Assembly (NCBI RefSeq): GCF_018555385.1
Contig: NZ_JAFEJS010000002.1
Coordinates: 307,914 to 371,913, forward strand
Length of the DNA: 64,000 bases
Direction: 5' to 3'
From: Bifidobacterium santillanense
GTDB taxonomy: Bacteria > Actinomycetota > Actinomycetes > Actinomycetales > Bifidobacteriaceae
Within the stretch, counting starts at the first letter, position 1. Each line of letters opens with the position of its first letter. The position numbers were made by a program, and so were the translations under genes. Shown piece by piece: positions 25,950 through 34,743 of the stretch. Under the pieces are notes generated by a model. The model had not been told where the DNA came from. It searched no databases and saw nothing but the letters and a program-made list of their open reading frames with translations.

Positions 25950-27112
25950 AGAATATTTCGATAGACGTATTGCCTCGAAAGATACTCAATGAAAGTAATG
26001 ACTGGACGGGAATATATGTATCAAGATCAATGGTTTTGCCGTTATTCCGCGAATCCGAGGATGGATACCTGCCGGGATTGGCGGAGACGACGGAAAAATT
26101 GAGTAATGATACGTGGAAAGTGTCACTGAATGCTGAGCTGATGAATTCAGCTAACGTTGACGCCGGGACTATACTCCATTCATGGATGCAACTGGCAACA
26201 GCAAAGACGGGCATGTCATCCCTTCTGAAGGTTCTCCAAAGGGTCAAGGTGGATGGCAAGAGATCGCTGATCTTGCATACATCGATGCAAATAAATGATA
26301 TGCAGTCGTATCTTGCCCATCCATTACTAGGCATTATCCCAGAGAAACAGAATGTCAATTACGGCAGCAATTCAATGTCCGTACAAGGCTCAAGTGGCTC
26401 AAAAATAACATTTCAGTATTATAAAGATTTTAACGCAGCGTTACAGTCTTACAGTAAAGGAAATTTAGATTCCATAACTGGTATAGGTATACCAAGTCAG
26501 ATCTGGAAAGAGCTTTGCAAGAATGGGAAAAATCGTATTTTTAACACCAATTTGAATATTGCTATAAAGATACCTCACAAGTACTCGTCACTTAAGAATG
26601 AACTAATGGGCTTAAGGTATGACGAACTAGATAACTTGACTCACAATCAATTGGAATCCATATTGTATAGCGATCCTCCGCATAAGGTCGGATGCGATGA
26701 TGAATTATGGCTTACATATCCTGATTATCCACCAAACCAAGAAGTATGTACATGGCTAGCAAGTCAGATGCTTAATGTTTATGGTATCAGAATTTACTGC
26801 CAAAAAATTTCGTATGATGATTATCTAACGGGATCGATCAGGTCAGATAATGTATTCCAGTTCTTGATTGAAGCAGATCCTTGGCCAAGTACTGAAAGCA
26901 TGAACCTAATCTTCAATAATTCCGATTATATGAATACGTCTGACGATGCTTCTTTTGAAGAAGCATCAAGCGCGCATCTCAATATCGCACGTGTTAATAA
27001 AGAAGGAATACTGCGAATCGGAAAAATGCGTGGCTTAAAAATCACCCGCCTTTCACACGTATCAATACCACACAGTGGTTGGATTGGATGGGATGATGAT
27101 CTCTTTTATTAG
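25946..27112 (+). CDS. Solute-binding-protein-like (SBP_bac_5 type) protein without signal peptide
   Basis: A 388-residue protein. The segment at about 35-75 (EDGYLPGLAETTEKLSNDTW then KVSLNAELMNSA) resembles the 'PGLAESW...W.F.LR..V' hallmark of OppA-type binding proteins, and the segment around 290-330 (YGIRIYCQKISYDDYLTG, QFLIEADPWPSTE) resembles their second lobe. The N terminus (MKNISIDVLPRKILNESND) has no signal peptide or lipobox, so it should be cytoplasmic. It sits between the ThiF enzyme and the methyltransferase in one operon, with an ATGA overlap, so it may present or hold the peptide during modification, or supply immunity by sequestering the product. The family call is from pattern only. 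Confidence 0.55.
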   Translation: MKNISIDVLPRKILNESNDWTGIYVSRSMVLPLFRESEDGYLPGLAETTEKLSNDTWKVSLNAELMNSANVDAGTILHSWMQLATAKTGMSSLLKVLQRVKVDGKRSLILHTSMQINDMQSYLAHPLLGIIPEKQNVNYGSNSMSVQGSSGSKITFQYYKDFNAALQSYSKGNLDSITGIGIPSQIWKELCKNGKNRIFNTNLNIAIKIPHKYSSLKNELMGLRYDELDNLTHNQLESILYSDPPHKVGCDDELWLTYPDYPPNQEVCTWLASQMLNVYGIRIYCQKISYDDYLTGSIRSDNVFQFLIEADPWPSTESMNLIFNNSDYMNTSDDASFEEASSAHLNIARVNKEGILRIGKMRGLKITRLSHVSIPHSGWIGWDDDLFY

Positions 27113-27126
27113 AAAGGCGATATTCA

Positions 27127-27876
27127 ATGCGCTACATAGATGAGAATAAAAAATACTGGGATTTAAATGCTCAAACATACATTGATGCACATCCAGAATT
27201 TAACAATGAAAATCTTTTCCCCTCATGGGGAATATGGTATCGGAGTGAATCAGAGTTGAACCTGCTATCACACCTTTGCCAGGGTTCAAAAATACTTGAC
27301 ATAGGGTGCGGAATTGGGAATAACATGATTGGATGGGCAAATCGCGGCATGAACTGCTACGGTATTGATCTTTCTAAAAGCATGATTGACTCTGCAGTCA
27401 AACACATTAATTGCCACTATATATGCTCGCCGGTAGAAATGATGCCTTTTTGCAACAATTCCTTTGATGCAGCATATTGCAATCATGGTGCTTTCGATTT
27501 TTCTCTCCCTACACCAGCACTACGTGAGATAAATCGAATACTGACAGTCGGGGCGCCACTGATAATATGCACCTATTCGGAACTAACTCAACTTTGCTAT
27601 TCAAGAGTCACAGGAGAATTGCAAACATCGATTTTGTACCCTTTCAAGAAGGTACGTCTCGAAAGAAGCGAAAACAGTCCGCTCGTTGTCTCACTAAGCC
27701 ATTCTGCATGGATCGACGCTTTCGAGGAAACAGGTTTTCGTGTAAAGAAACTCATCGAACTAACTGCGAAAAACTCCGACCGCCAGTATTACCAGGAAAG
27801 CCCCAGACTGGAATGGGCTGCTAAATGGCCGGCTGAAGACATTTGGAAAGTTGAAAAGTATAAGGATCTACTATGA
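27127..27876 (+). CDS. SAM-dependent class I methyltransferase of the RiPP operon
   Basis: A 249-residue enzyme of the Methyltransf_11 type: motif I ILDIGCGIGNN (residues 56-66), an acidic loop GIDLSKSMID, motif IV/post-I SPVEMMPFCNNSFDAAYC and post-motif LREINRILTVGAPLIICTYS. Start ATG 27127 has AGAAAGG upstream. The place in the operon suggests it methylates the peptide, for example the Cys thiol or the C-terminal carboxylate. It overlaps the exporter gene by ATGA. Confidence 0.85.
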   Translation: MRYIDENKKYWDLNAQTYIDAHPEFNNENLFPSWGIWYRSESELNLLSHLCQGSKILDIGCGIGNNMIGWANRGMNCYGIDLSKSMIDSAVKHINCHYICSPVEMMPFCNNSFDAAYCNHGAFDFSLPTPALREINRILTVGAPLIICTYSELTQLCYSRVTGELQTSILYPFKKVRLERSENSPLVVSLSHSAWIDAFEETGFRVKKLIELTAKNSDRQYYQESPRLEWAAKWPAEDIWKVEKYKDLL

Positions 27877-29159
27877 ACATAGTCGCCAAAATCAAAGATA
27901 CATTTATATCAAAATCCTTTTCGCGGGTACTTGCCGGACAGATAATATCCGTAACGGGAAGCAATGCCACTGCAGTTGTTATACCTCTAATCGCCGTTAT
28001 TACATTAAACTGTTCATCTTTCGAAGTCGGCATATTAACGGCAGCGGAATCTCTTGCTGCCGCTATTTTCGGTATTCAAATTGGTAAATGGTGCGACAAA
28101 ATAGGCCCCGACAAGACAATGCTGTTATCCAATCTCATAGGCGCTATGGCAACTGGTGCACTTTTCGTCGTTCTCTATTTAAACATCATATCATTCCCAA
28201 CCTTGGTTTTTCTTATGCTTGTCATAGGTGTCGCCTCGCTCGGATTTGATATATCAAGAACCGGATATACTGTCGCCTTGGTCCCCCGAGAACGGATTCC
28301 GCACGCCAACTCACTGATCGAAGGCGCAAATGCGGTCGGAGAAGGAATTGGCCCCAGTATTGGCGGATGGTTATTTAATACGGTAGGCTCAGCTTTTTCC
28401 CTGTTGTTTGATTTCATATCTTATCTGACCAGCTCTCTTCTTGTTTTTGTTAATATTCATCAAAACAAACAGGAATATGCACAATACGATCAACAGGAGA
28501 ACGATGCAGAAGATGCTGATGAAATCGGCAATGACTATCTGGCTGGTTTCAAATATGTTATTTCAAACGGAATAATCAAATCAATTGCATTTTCTGCAGG
28601 GCAATTCAATTTTTTCACATCAGCGTTCTTCACTGTCTATTATGTTTTCATTGTCAGGAACCTGAACATGAATGCCACTGAGGTGGGACTTGCTGCAACA
28701 TTTAGTGGAATTGCGGGAATTGTAAGCGCAGCTGTGACCGGTACAATAATCAAAAAAATTACGCCTGGCCCACTTTATATCTACTCGCTGATTGTTCCCT
28801 CACTGGCCGCTGTCCTAGTTCCTCTGTCATCAATCTTTGCAGGCCATTCATCTATTATCCTGATTACAGTATGTATCTCCCAATTCCTTTGGAGTTTTGC
28901 TATAACTGTCAGTGTAATTCTTGGTGAATCAATCAAGCAGATTGTAGCGCCGGAGGGAATGCTTGGTCAGGTCAGTTCTGCAGAACGCATGATTGCACTC
29001 GTTGCCGAACCGATTGGAGCTCTTGCTGGTGGATTGTGCGCCGGCGCCATTGGAGAGAAAATCGCATTATATATCTGTGTACTTGGATTAGGCTCCTCTG
29101 CCTTATGGACATTAGGCAAAGATGGAATTTTATCTTTCAAAAAACCAAAGGAATGGTAA
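27873..29159 (+). CDS. MFS exporter of the RiPP operon
   Basis: A 428-residue membrane protein of the major facilitator superfamily (MFS_3-type, 12 helices). Motif A is seen as GIQIGKWCDKIGPDKTMLLS between helices 2 and 3. Microcin-C clusters use an MFS exporter (MccC) for release and self-protection, so this is the likely exporter and immunity factor here. Last gene of the operon; a terminator follows at 29198-29235. Confidence 0.85.
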   Translation: MNIVAKIKDTFISKSFSRVLAGQIISVTGSNATAVVIPLIAVITLNCSSFEVGILTAAESLAAAIFGIQIGKWCDKIGPDKTMLLSNLIGAMATGALFVVLYLNIISFPTLVFLMLVIGVASLGFDISRTGYTVALVPRERIPHANSLIEGANAVGEGIGPSIGGWLFNTVGSAFSLLFDFISYLTSSLLVFVNIHQNKQEYAQYDQQENDAEDADEIGNDYLAGFKYVISNGIIKSIAFSAGQFNFFTSAFFTVYYVFIVRNLNMNATEVGLAATFSGIAGIVSAAVTGTIIKKITPGPLYIYSLIVPSLAAVLVPLSSIFAGHSSIILITVCISQFLWSFAITVSVILGESIKQIVAPEGMLGQVSSAERMIALVAEPIGALAGGLCAGAIGEKIALYICVLGLGSSALWTLGKDGILSFKKPKEW

Positions 29160-29197
29160 TATCTCTTCAGATATATACCCTTTAATCCTTTAGTTGC

Positions 29198-29235
29198 TGA
29201 CGGCTTCTCAGAAGTTAATTTCCGAGAAGCCGTCA
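29198..29235 (+). terminator. Terminator of the RiPP operon
   Basis: Perfect 12-bp stem (29198-29209 with 29224-29235, TGACGGCTTCTC arm) followed by TTGTTT. It lies between the convergent MFS gene and the leftward solute-binding-protein gene. Confidence 0.75.
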
Positions 29236-29290
29236 TTGTTTAGCATGCTAAAAGCACTCTACCAAAAAATGCATTCCTATTGTTTTTATG

Positions 29291-30616
29291 CTATTGGACA
29301 GCGAAACCTTGATCTATAGCGTAGTTTCGCAACGCTTTCTGCCACCTGGCAGCGGCCGTCTTCAGGTCGGTCTTGCCGGAGAAGAACGATCCCATATTGT
29401 CGTTGTAGATGGAGCGGGCGTAGGGTTCGAAGGGCAGGAACTCCCATTTGCCGGTGACGTCCTTGGCGGCCTGGGAGAAGACCTCGTTGTATTTCTGGCC
29501 GCCGAAGAACTCGTTGTCGCTGCCGTCGGCGTTCCTGAGCGTGGTCTTGGCGAGGAAGTCCTTCTGGTTGAGGGTCTTGGTGGTGGCGGGGAAGCTGCCG
29601 TTGGATACGCGGGCGTCGATGCCTTCGTCGTTGGTGGTGACGTATTCGACGAACTTCTTGGCGGCGTCGAGTTTGCCGTCGGGGATCCTCTTGGTGATGG
29701 CCAGTCCACTGCCGCCGTATTCGCCGTTGATGGGCATTCCGTCGATGGTGGGCAGGAGGGCTACGCGGAATTTGCCGGTGGCTTGGGGCACGCCCTGCAG
29801 GAGGTTGTTGGCCATCCATGCGCCGCTGATGAGACTGGCGATGGAGCCGTCGCCCAGGGATTTCATCCAGTCGTCGGTCCAGGTCTTCGTGTGGACGTCG
29901 ATCAGGTCCTCGTCACGCAGCTTCTGCCAGAGGTTCATGAACCGCTGGGCACCCTTGTCCTTGGTGATATTGATGGTCAGTTTTTCGTCGTTGAGTTTGT
30001 AGGCGTGGCCGCCCATGGCCCACATCATCGCGTTGAACAGGCCGGCGTCGCCGGAGTCGGAGGTGATGTAGGAGCCGGTGGCGCGGATCTTCTTCGCGTC
30101 CTCGTAGAACTCGTCCCAGGTGGTCGGCGGTTCGCTGATGCCGGCCTTGTCGAACACGTCCTTGTCGTAGAAGTAGGCCATGGGGCCCGAGTCGGCAGGC
30201 ATCGCGTACAGGCCGCCGTTGATGTTCACGGAGTTCCATGTGCCGGGGGTGAACGTCTTCTTGAGCTTGACGGTGTCGTAGATCTTGCTCAGGTCCATGA
30301 GCGTGTCCGAGTGCACGAACTGCGGGATGGCGAGGTATTCGATCAGGGTGACGTCGGGCAGGCCGTTGCCGGCCTGGGCCGCGTTGTTGAGCGCGGTGTA
30401 GGTCTCCTCGGTGCTGCCGACGTTGCTCACCTTCACCGTGATGTCGGGGTTGGCCTTCATGAAGATTTTGGCGGCGCGATCGATGCTGGCGTCCCACGAC
30501 CATACCGTCAGTTCGGTCTTGCCCGAGCTTGTGGTCGTGTTGCCGCATCCCGCGAGAGGGATGAGCAGCGCTCCGATGGCGGCCGTGGCTATGGCTGCGC
30601 GAGTGGTGTTGTTCAT
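29291..30616 (-). CDS. Sugar ABC transporter solute-binding lipoprotein
   Basis: A 441-residue family-1 (SBP_bac_1) binding protein with lipobox LAGC (Cys near residue 24), ELTVWSWDASIDRAAKIF after the anchor and the TWDEFYEDAKKIR signature. It should capture an oligosaccharide at the cell surface. No permease genes are next to it on this strand; the pair at 34.7-36.6 kb may serve it. It is transcribed away from the ROK repressor gene through a 233-base shared promoter region. GGAAAGAAG precedes ATG 30616. Confidence 0.88.
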   Translation of the reverse strand: MNNTTRAAIATAAIGALLIPLAGCGNTTTSSGKTELTVWSWDASIDRAAKIFMKANPDITVKVSNVGSTEETYTALNNAAQAGNGLPDVTLIEYLAIPQFVHSDTLMDLSKIYDTVKLKKTFTPGTWNSVNINGGLYAMPADSGPMAYFYDKDVFDKAGISEPPTTWDEFYEDAKKIRATGSYITSDSGDAGLFNAMMWAMGGHAYKLNDEKLTINITKDKGAQRFMNLWQKLRDEDLIDVHTKTWTDDWMKSLGDGSIASLISGAWMANNLLQGVPQATGKFRVALLPTIDGMPINGEYGGSGLAITKRIPDGKLDAAKKFVEYVTTNDEGIDARVSNGSFPATTKTLNQKDFLAKTTLRNADGSDNEFFGGQKYNEVFSQAAKDVTGKWEFLPFEPYARSIYNDNMGSFFSGKTDLKTAAARWQKALRNYAIDQGFAVQ

Positions 30617-30663
30617 GATGGTCTTCTTTCCGTGCTCGACCGTCTTTGGCCGTATGCCGCAAC

Positions 30664-30674
30664 TATTTTGTTTG
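30664..30674. promoter_or_regulatory. Candidate ROK-regulator site in the divergent promoter
   Basis: TATTTTGTTTG. The same core (TATTTTGTT followed by one base and often G) recurs at 33108-33118 and, inverted, at 33202-33212 upstream of the second binding-protein gene, that is, only in front of transport genes of this module. Confidence 0.4.
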
Positions 30675-30849
30675 GATGTCGAACATGATTATGTACAGAG
30701 ATGGGAAACTTGTCAAAACACCGGGGTTTTCATATTGTCAGTCCCCTGATGGGTGTTATTCTGAAAGCCGTTCGAGGATGACGCCGGGATGTCCGTCCCG
30801 ATAATGTGATTCCGCATTTCCGCAATCGTCTCACCCGAGGAGGGCTCCC

Positions 30850-31965
30850 ATGTACGCTAAATCCAATCCCAGCGACGCAAGGGCCAACAACCGCAGACTG
30901 TTGTTCCGGCTGCTGTTCCCCGACCGGCAACTGTCGCGCGCCGACCTATGCAAGGAGACGGGGCTCTCGCGCGCCACCGCCACGGATGTGACCGGCGAGA
31001 TGATCGACGACGGACTACTACGTGAACTGGGGTCGGGGAAACGGGATGGCCGCGGCAAGCCGGGCACCTTGCTGGCCATCGACACGGACATGCTTCGTCT
31101 GGTATGCATCGATCTGTCGCGCCCGTATGTGATGACCGGCGCCGTGATGGATCTGCGGGCCAGAATCGTGGAACGTCGCGAACGTGTGCTTGATGATGGC
31201 GACCGGGTCAATCTCGACGACGTGCTTTCGCTCGTCGGCCAGATGATCCGGCTTGCCGGTTCGGGGCTTGTCGGCATCGGCATCGCAGTCCCCGGCGTGG
31301 TCTCCGGTGCAGGGAGGGTGATCTCCAGCTCCAATCTCGGCTGGGACGACGTGGAGCTTCGCGACATGCTCGAAGGCGAGTTCTCGTTGCCGGTCCGAGT
31401 GGACAACGACGCGAACGCCGCACTGCTCGCCGACCGCTTCCTCGGGCACGGCAATCCCAACTGCCTGCTCGTGCAGATCACCCGGGGCATCGGCGCGTCG
31501 GTGCTGCTCAACGACGAGTTCGTGGATGGCGACGACCATGCGGCCGGCGAGATCGGCCATGTTGTGATCGACCCGAACGGTCCGGCATGCACCTGCGGCA
31601 AGCGCGGCTGCCTGGAGACCTACGTCTCCGCCATCGCGTTGCGCGACCGCATTCGCCAGGACCCAAATCGGCGCGCGGACATCCTGGCCGAAGCTGGTGC
31701 GAGGCTCGGCGGAGCTCTGGCCATGCCGGCGAGCCTGCTGAATCTTCATGACATCGCCGTCTACGGACCTCCCGACATCGTCGGCGAGACGCTGCTCAAT
31801 GCATGCGACGAGACCGTCAACTCCTTGTCGCGGAACGACTACCAGAGCAGTATGCGGGTGCGCCGGTGTGAGCTCGGTGACGACGCCACTCTGCGGGGGC
31901 AGGCGGTCTCCGTGCTGCGCGAGATCGTGGGCAGGCGCGGGCTGTCTGCGACGGCCTCGTCCTGA
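30850..31965 (+). CDS. ROK-family transcriptional repressor (NagC/XylR type)
   Basis: A 371-residue protein with an N-terminal winged helix-turn-helix (LSRADLCKETGLSRATATDV, about residues 25-60) and a ROK sugar-sensing domain: DNDANAALLAD, GEIGHVVIDP and the zinc motif CTCGKRGCLE. It lies between the two transport blocks of the sugar module and probably represses both until an amino sugar binds. The window's GH20 enzyme makes GlcNAc or GalNAc derivatives plausible inducers. GAGGAGGG precedes ATG 30850. Confidence 0.88.
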   Translation: MYAKSNPSDARANNRRLLFRLLFPDRQLSRADLCKETGLSRATATDVTGEMIDDGLLRELGSGKRDGRGKPGTLLAIDTDMLRLVCIDLSRPYVMTGAVMDLRARIVERRERVLDDGDRVNLDDVLSLVGQMIRLAGSGLVGIGIAVPGVVSGAGRVISSSNLGWDDVELRDMLEGEFSLPVRVDNDANAALLADRFLGHGNPNCLLVQITRGIGASVLLNDEFVDGDDHAAGEIGHVVIDPNGPACTCGKRGCLETYVSAIALRDRIRQDPNRRADILAEAGARLGGALAMPASLLNLHDIAVYGPPDIVGETLLNACDETVNSLSRNDYQSSMRVRRCELGDDATLRGQAVSVLREIVGRRGLSATASS

Positions 31966-32096
31966 CGCCACGTGCGTCCCGCCGCCAAGCGCGCGTGGCG
32001 TGGTGTATCATCGCTTCCCGAATCCAATATGTAAGGATTCCGAACATAATGGCGGGCGGACGAAACAGGAGTCCGCCCTCGGGAACGGAGATCGTC

Positions 32097-33026
32097 ATGA
32101 CGATGAATGCCAGTGGTACGCCGGAAACAGAGAACCTGCGCGTCGGCGTGGATGTCGGCGGAACGAAGATCGAGGCGGTGCTGACCGATGCGGCCGGCAC
32201 GGTTCTCGCATCCGCGCGCAAGGCAGCCCGGAAAGGCGGTGACGAGGTCGTGGAGGATGCGGTCGCCATCGTGCGGCAGGTGGCCGGAATGCGGTTCGAT
32301 GAGGTGAGATCAGTGGGCATCGGCATCCCCGGGCTGGTGCACCGCGACACCGGGCGCGTGGAGAACGTGGTCAATCTCGGAATCGAGAACCTGGAGCTGG
32401 GAGGTCGCGCATCCGGCATGCTCGGCCTTCCCGTGTGGGTGGACAACGATGTGAACGCCGCGGCGCTGGGAGCCTATGGAACGCTACCCGACCGGCTCAA
32501 GCACGGCAGGATGGCGTTCGTCAACCTAGGGACGGGGCTGGCGGCCGGCTTCGTCCGCGCCGGTCTCGTCGAACGCGGCGACACCGGCGCCCTCGGGGAG
32601 ATCGGCCACCTGCCGGTGGACCCCAACCGCATGGCGTGCAAATGCGGTCAGCGCGGATGCCTGGAGACCGCATGCTCGGGAGGGGGCCTGCGGCGCATGT
32701 GGCCCGTCGCGGATCCCCCGCTGCCCGACATCCTCGCGAAGGCCGACGGCGGCGATGGCGAAGCGGAACGGGTTCTCGGCATCGCGCTGCATGCCCTCGC
32801 CGACGTCGTGCAGATCGTCGCCCAGGCCGCGGATCCTTCGGTCATCGTCATCGGAGGCGGTGTTTCCCGCGCCGGATCCCCGTTGCTTGATGCGCTGCGC
32901 GGGGAACTGCGCAACAGGGAGGCCTCCAGCGGATTCATCGCGGGTCTGCGGCTGACGGAACGCCTGCGGCTCGCCGATGCGTCGATTCCGATCGGCGCGC
33001 TCGGAGCGTCCCTCATCGCCTGCTGA
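32097..33026 (+). CDS. ROK-family sugar kinase
   Basis: A 309-residue kinase: phosphate loop VGVDVGGTKIEAVL, catalytic Asp in VDNDVNAAALGAY, EIGHLPVDP, zinc motif CKCGQRGCLE and the adenosine motif VIVIGGGVSRAG. It has no DNA-binding domain. It should phosphorylate the monosaccharide (GlcNAc, glucose or ManNAc class) released by the GH20 enzyme. ATG 32097 is preceded by ACGGAG. Confidence 0.88.
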   Translation: MTMNASGTPETENLRVGVDVGGTKIEAVLTDAAGTVLASARKAARKGGDEVVEDAVAIVRQVAGMRFDEVRSVGIGIPGLVHRDTGRVENVVNLGIENLELGGRASGMLGLPVWVDNDVNAAALGAYGTLPDRLKHGRMAFVNLGTGLAAGFVRAGLVERGDTGALGEIGHLPVDPNRMACKCGQRGCLETACSGGGLRRMWPVADPPLPDILAKADGGDGEAERVLGIALHALADVVQIVAQAADPSVIVIGGGVSRAGSPLLDALRGELRNREASSGFIAGLRLTERLRLADASIPIGALGASLIAC

Positions 33027-33107
33027 CCAGACCCCGGTGCCGACGGACCATCGGCGCGCCGAAACCAGATTCCCCAATCTCCAACAGACGGAGTGCACCA
33101 CATCCAT

Positions 33108-33118
33108 TATTTTGTTCG
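33108..33118. promoter_or_regulatory. Candidate ROK-regulator site upstream of the second binding-protein gene
   Basis: TATTTTGTTCG. An inverted copy of the core lies at 33202-33212 (CTAACAAAATA), so the 400-base region before the operon start carries two. Confidence 0.4.
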
Positions 33119-33422
33119 ACTGACTTGCAAAAAAGGTTAAGGCGTCATATCCTTGGCTCTCAAGGAGGTTGAAACCAACTACAGGAATTACGCAAGGCTT
33201 GCTAACAAAATATCCGGTCTTGCTGCGGCGCGATGCCCAGAAGTGGTGTGGCGTCATGTTCCTCGGTATCGCTACGGACGTCGGCAACGGCGTCCGTAGC
33301 GGCATCGCCCGCGCATGGCAGCGCGGGCGGATACGGACCCGGGACCGTCGTGCGCAGCGGCACGTCGCGCCATTCCTCCGAACGACGGCGTCGGGCAGGC
33401 ATTCCAGGAAAAGGAAACCATC

Positions 33423-34733
33423 ATGAGAACGAAGAGGATTTCAGCGGCCATCGCCTTGGCGGCCGCGTCGGCGCTCACCCTGTCGGGATGCTCGATGGGA
33501 GCCCCGTCCGGCGGCTCGCAGCAGGATGCATCCGCAGGCGGCAAGCTGACGGTGTGGATTATGCAGGGCGACCAGAGCGAGGACACCATCAAAGCGATCA
33601 ACGAGCGGTTCACCAAGGAGACGGGCGTCAAGGTCGATGTGCAGACCCAGGTGTGGGCCGACATCAACACGAAGGTGACGACCGCGCTGTCCACGGACAC
33701 GCCGCCGGACGTGATCGATCTGGGCAACACGCAGGTCGCAGGGTTCGCCGTGAGCGGCGGCCTTCTGGATCTGACGGACAAGGCCGACGACATGAGGCAG
33801 GGGCACACCTGGCTGTCCGGCCTTGAAGAGCCCGCCACCATCGACGGCAGACTGTACGGCATCCCCGCGCTGGGAGCCGCCGGCGCCGTGATCTACAACA
33901 AGAAGATGTGGTCCGCGGCCGGAATCGACAATCCGCCGAGCACGTACGAGGAGCTTGAGACCGATCTCCAGAAGCTCCGGGACGCGAACACCGACAAGGA
34001 CTTCTCCCCGTTCTATATGCCGGGGCGTGACTGGAAGTCGGCGGCACGGTGGATCTGGGATGCCGGCGGCGACTTCGCCGAACAGCAGTCGGACGGAACC
34101 TGGAAGAGCACCCTGTCGAGCGACAAGTCACTCAAGGGCATCGACCAATGGCTGGAATTCCAGCACAAGTGGTCCTCCGAGGCGTCCCGCTCGCTGGATA
34201 CCGGCAACCCCGACTTCAGCCAGCTGCTGGCCGAAGGCAAGACCGGCGCGATCCTGAACAACAGCGCCGGCATCCGCACCATCCAGCAGTACAACCCCGA
34301 CATCACGACCGACGATCTGGGATCGTTCCCCATGCCCGGCGCCAGCGGCAAGCTCCAGCCTGCGATGATGGCCGGTTCGGTGTGGGGCGTCGCGCAGAAG
34401 AGCAAGCGCCAGGAGCTGGCGCTCAAATGGATCAAGATCGCCGCAAGCCCCGAGATCCAGAAGGACTACGTGTTCGCCAAGGACGGATGGATGCCCAACT
34501 ACGTCGAAGGCCTCGACGAGGTCATGAAGTCCGCGGACTTCCCGTCCTACCTGACCGGCTTCTTCGAATCGGCGAAGGACACCAAGGCCACACCGGCGTC
34601 CCCGCAATGGCTGACCATCGAGAACGACAGCTCCCTGAACTGCTTCGGCGACATCGCCACCGGCGCCACCACGGCCAAGGCCGCGGCCAAGTCGTTCGAC
34701 GAGCATGCGGACTCCCTGTACGCGAAGAAGTAG
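33423..34733 (+). CDS. Sugar ABC transporter solute-binding lipoprotein
   Basis: A 436-residue SBP_bac_1 protein with lipobox LSGC (Cys near residue 23), KLTVWIMQGDQSEDTIKAIN, and NPPSTYEELETDLQKLRDAN. First gene of the transporter operon, followed by two permease genes; no ATPase gene is present, as usual for bifidobacterial systems that share an MsiK-type ATPase. GGAAAAGGAAA precedes ATG 33423. Confidence 0.9.
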   Translation: MRTKRISAAIALAAASALTLSGCSMGAPSGGSQQDASAGGKLTVWIMQGDQSEDTIKAINERFTKETGVKVDVQTQVWADINTKVTTALSTDTPPDVIDLGNTQVAGFAVSGGLLDLTDKADDMRQGHTWLSGLEEPATIDGRLYGIPALGAAGAVIYNKKMWSAAGIDNPPSTYEELETDLQKLRDANTDKDFSPFYMPGRDWKSAARWIWDAGGDFAEQQSDGTWKSTLSSDKSLKGIDQWLEFQHKWSSEASRSLDTGNPDFSQLLAEGKTGAILNNSAGIRTIQQYNPDITTDDLGSFPMPGASGKLQPAMMAGSVWGVAQKSKRQELALKWIKIAASPEIQKDYVFAKDGWMPNYVEGLDEVMKSADFPSYLTGFFESAKDTKATPASPQWLTIENDSSLNCFGDIATGATTAKAAAKSFDEHADSLYAKK

Positions 34734-34743
34734 GGGAAGCGTG

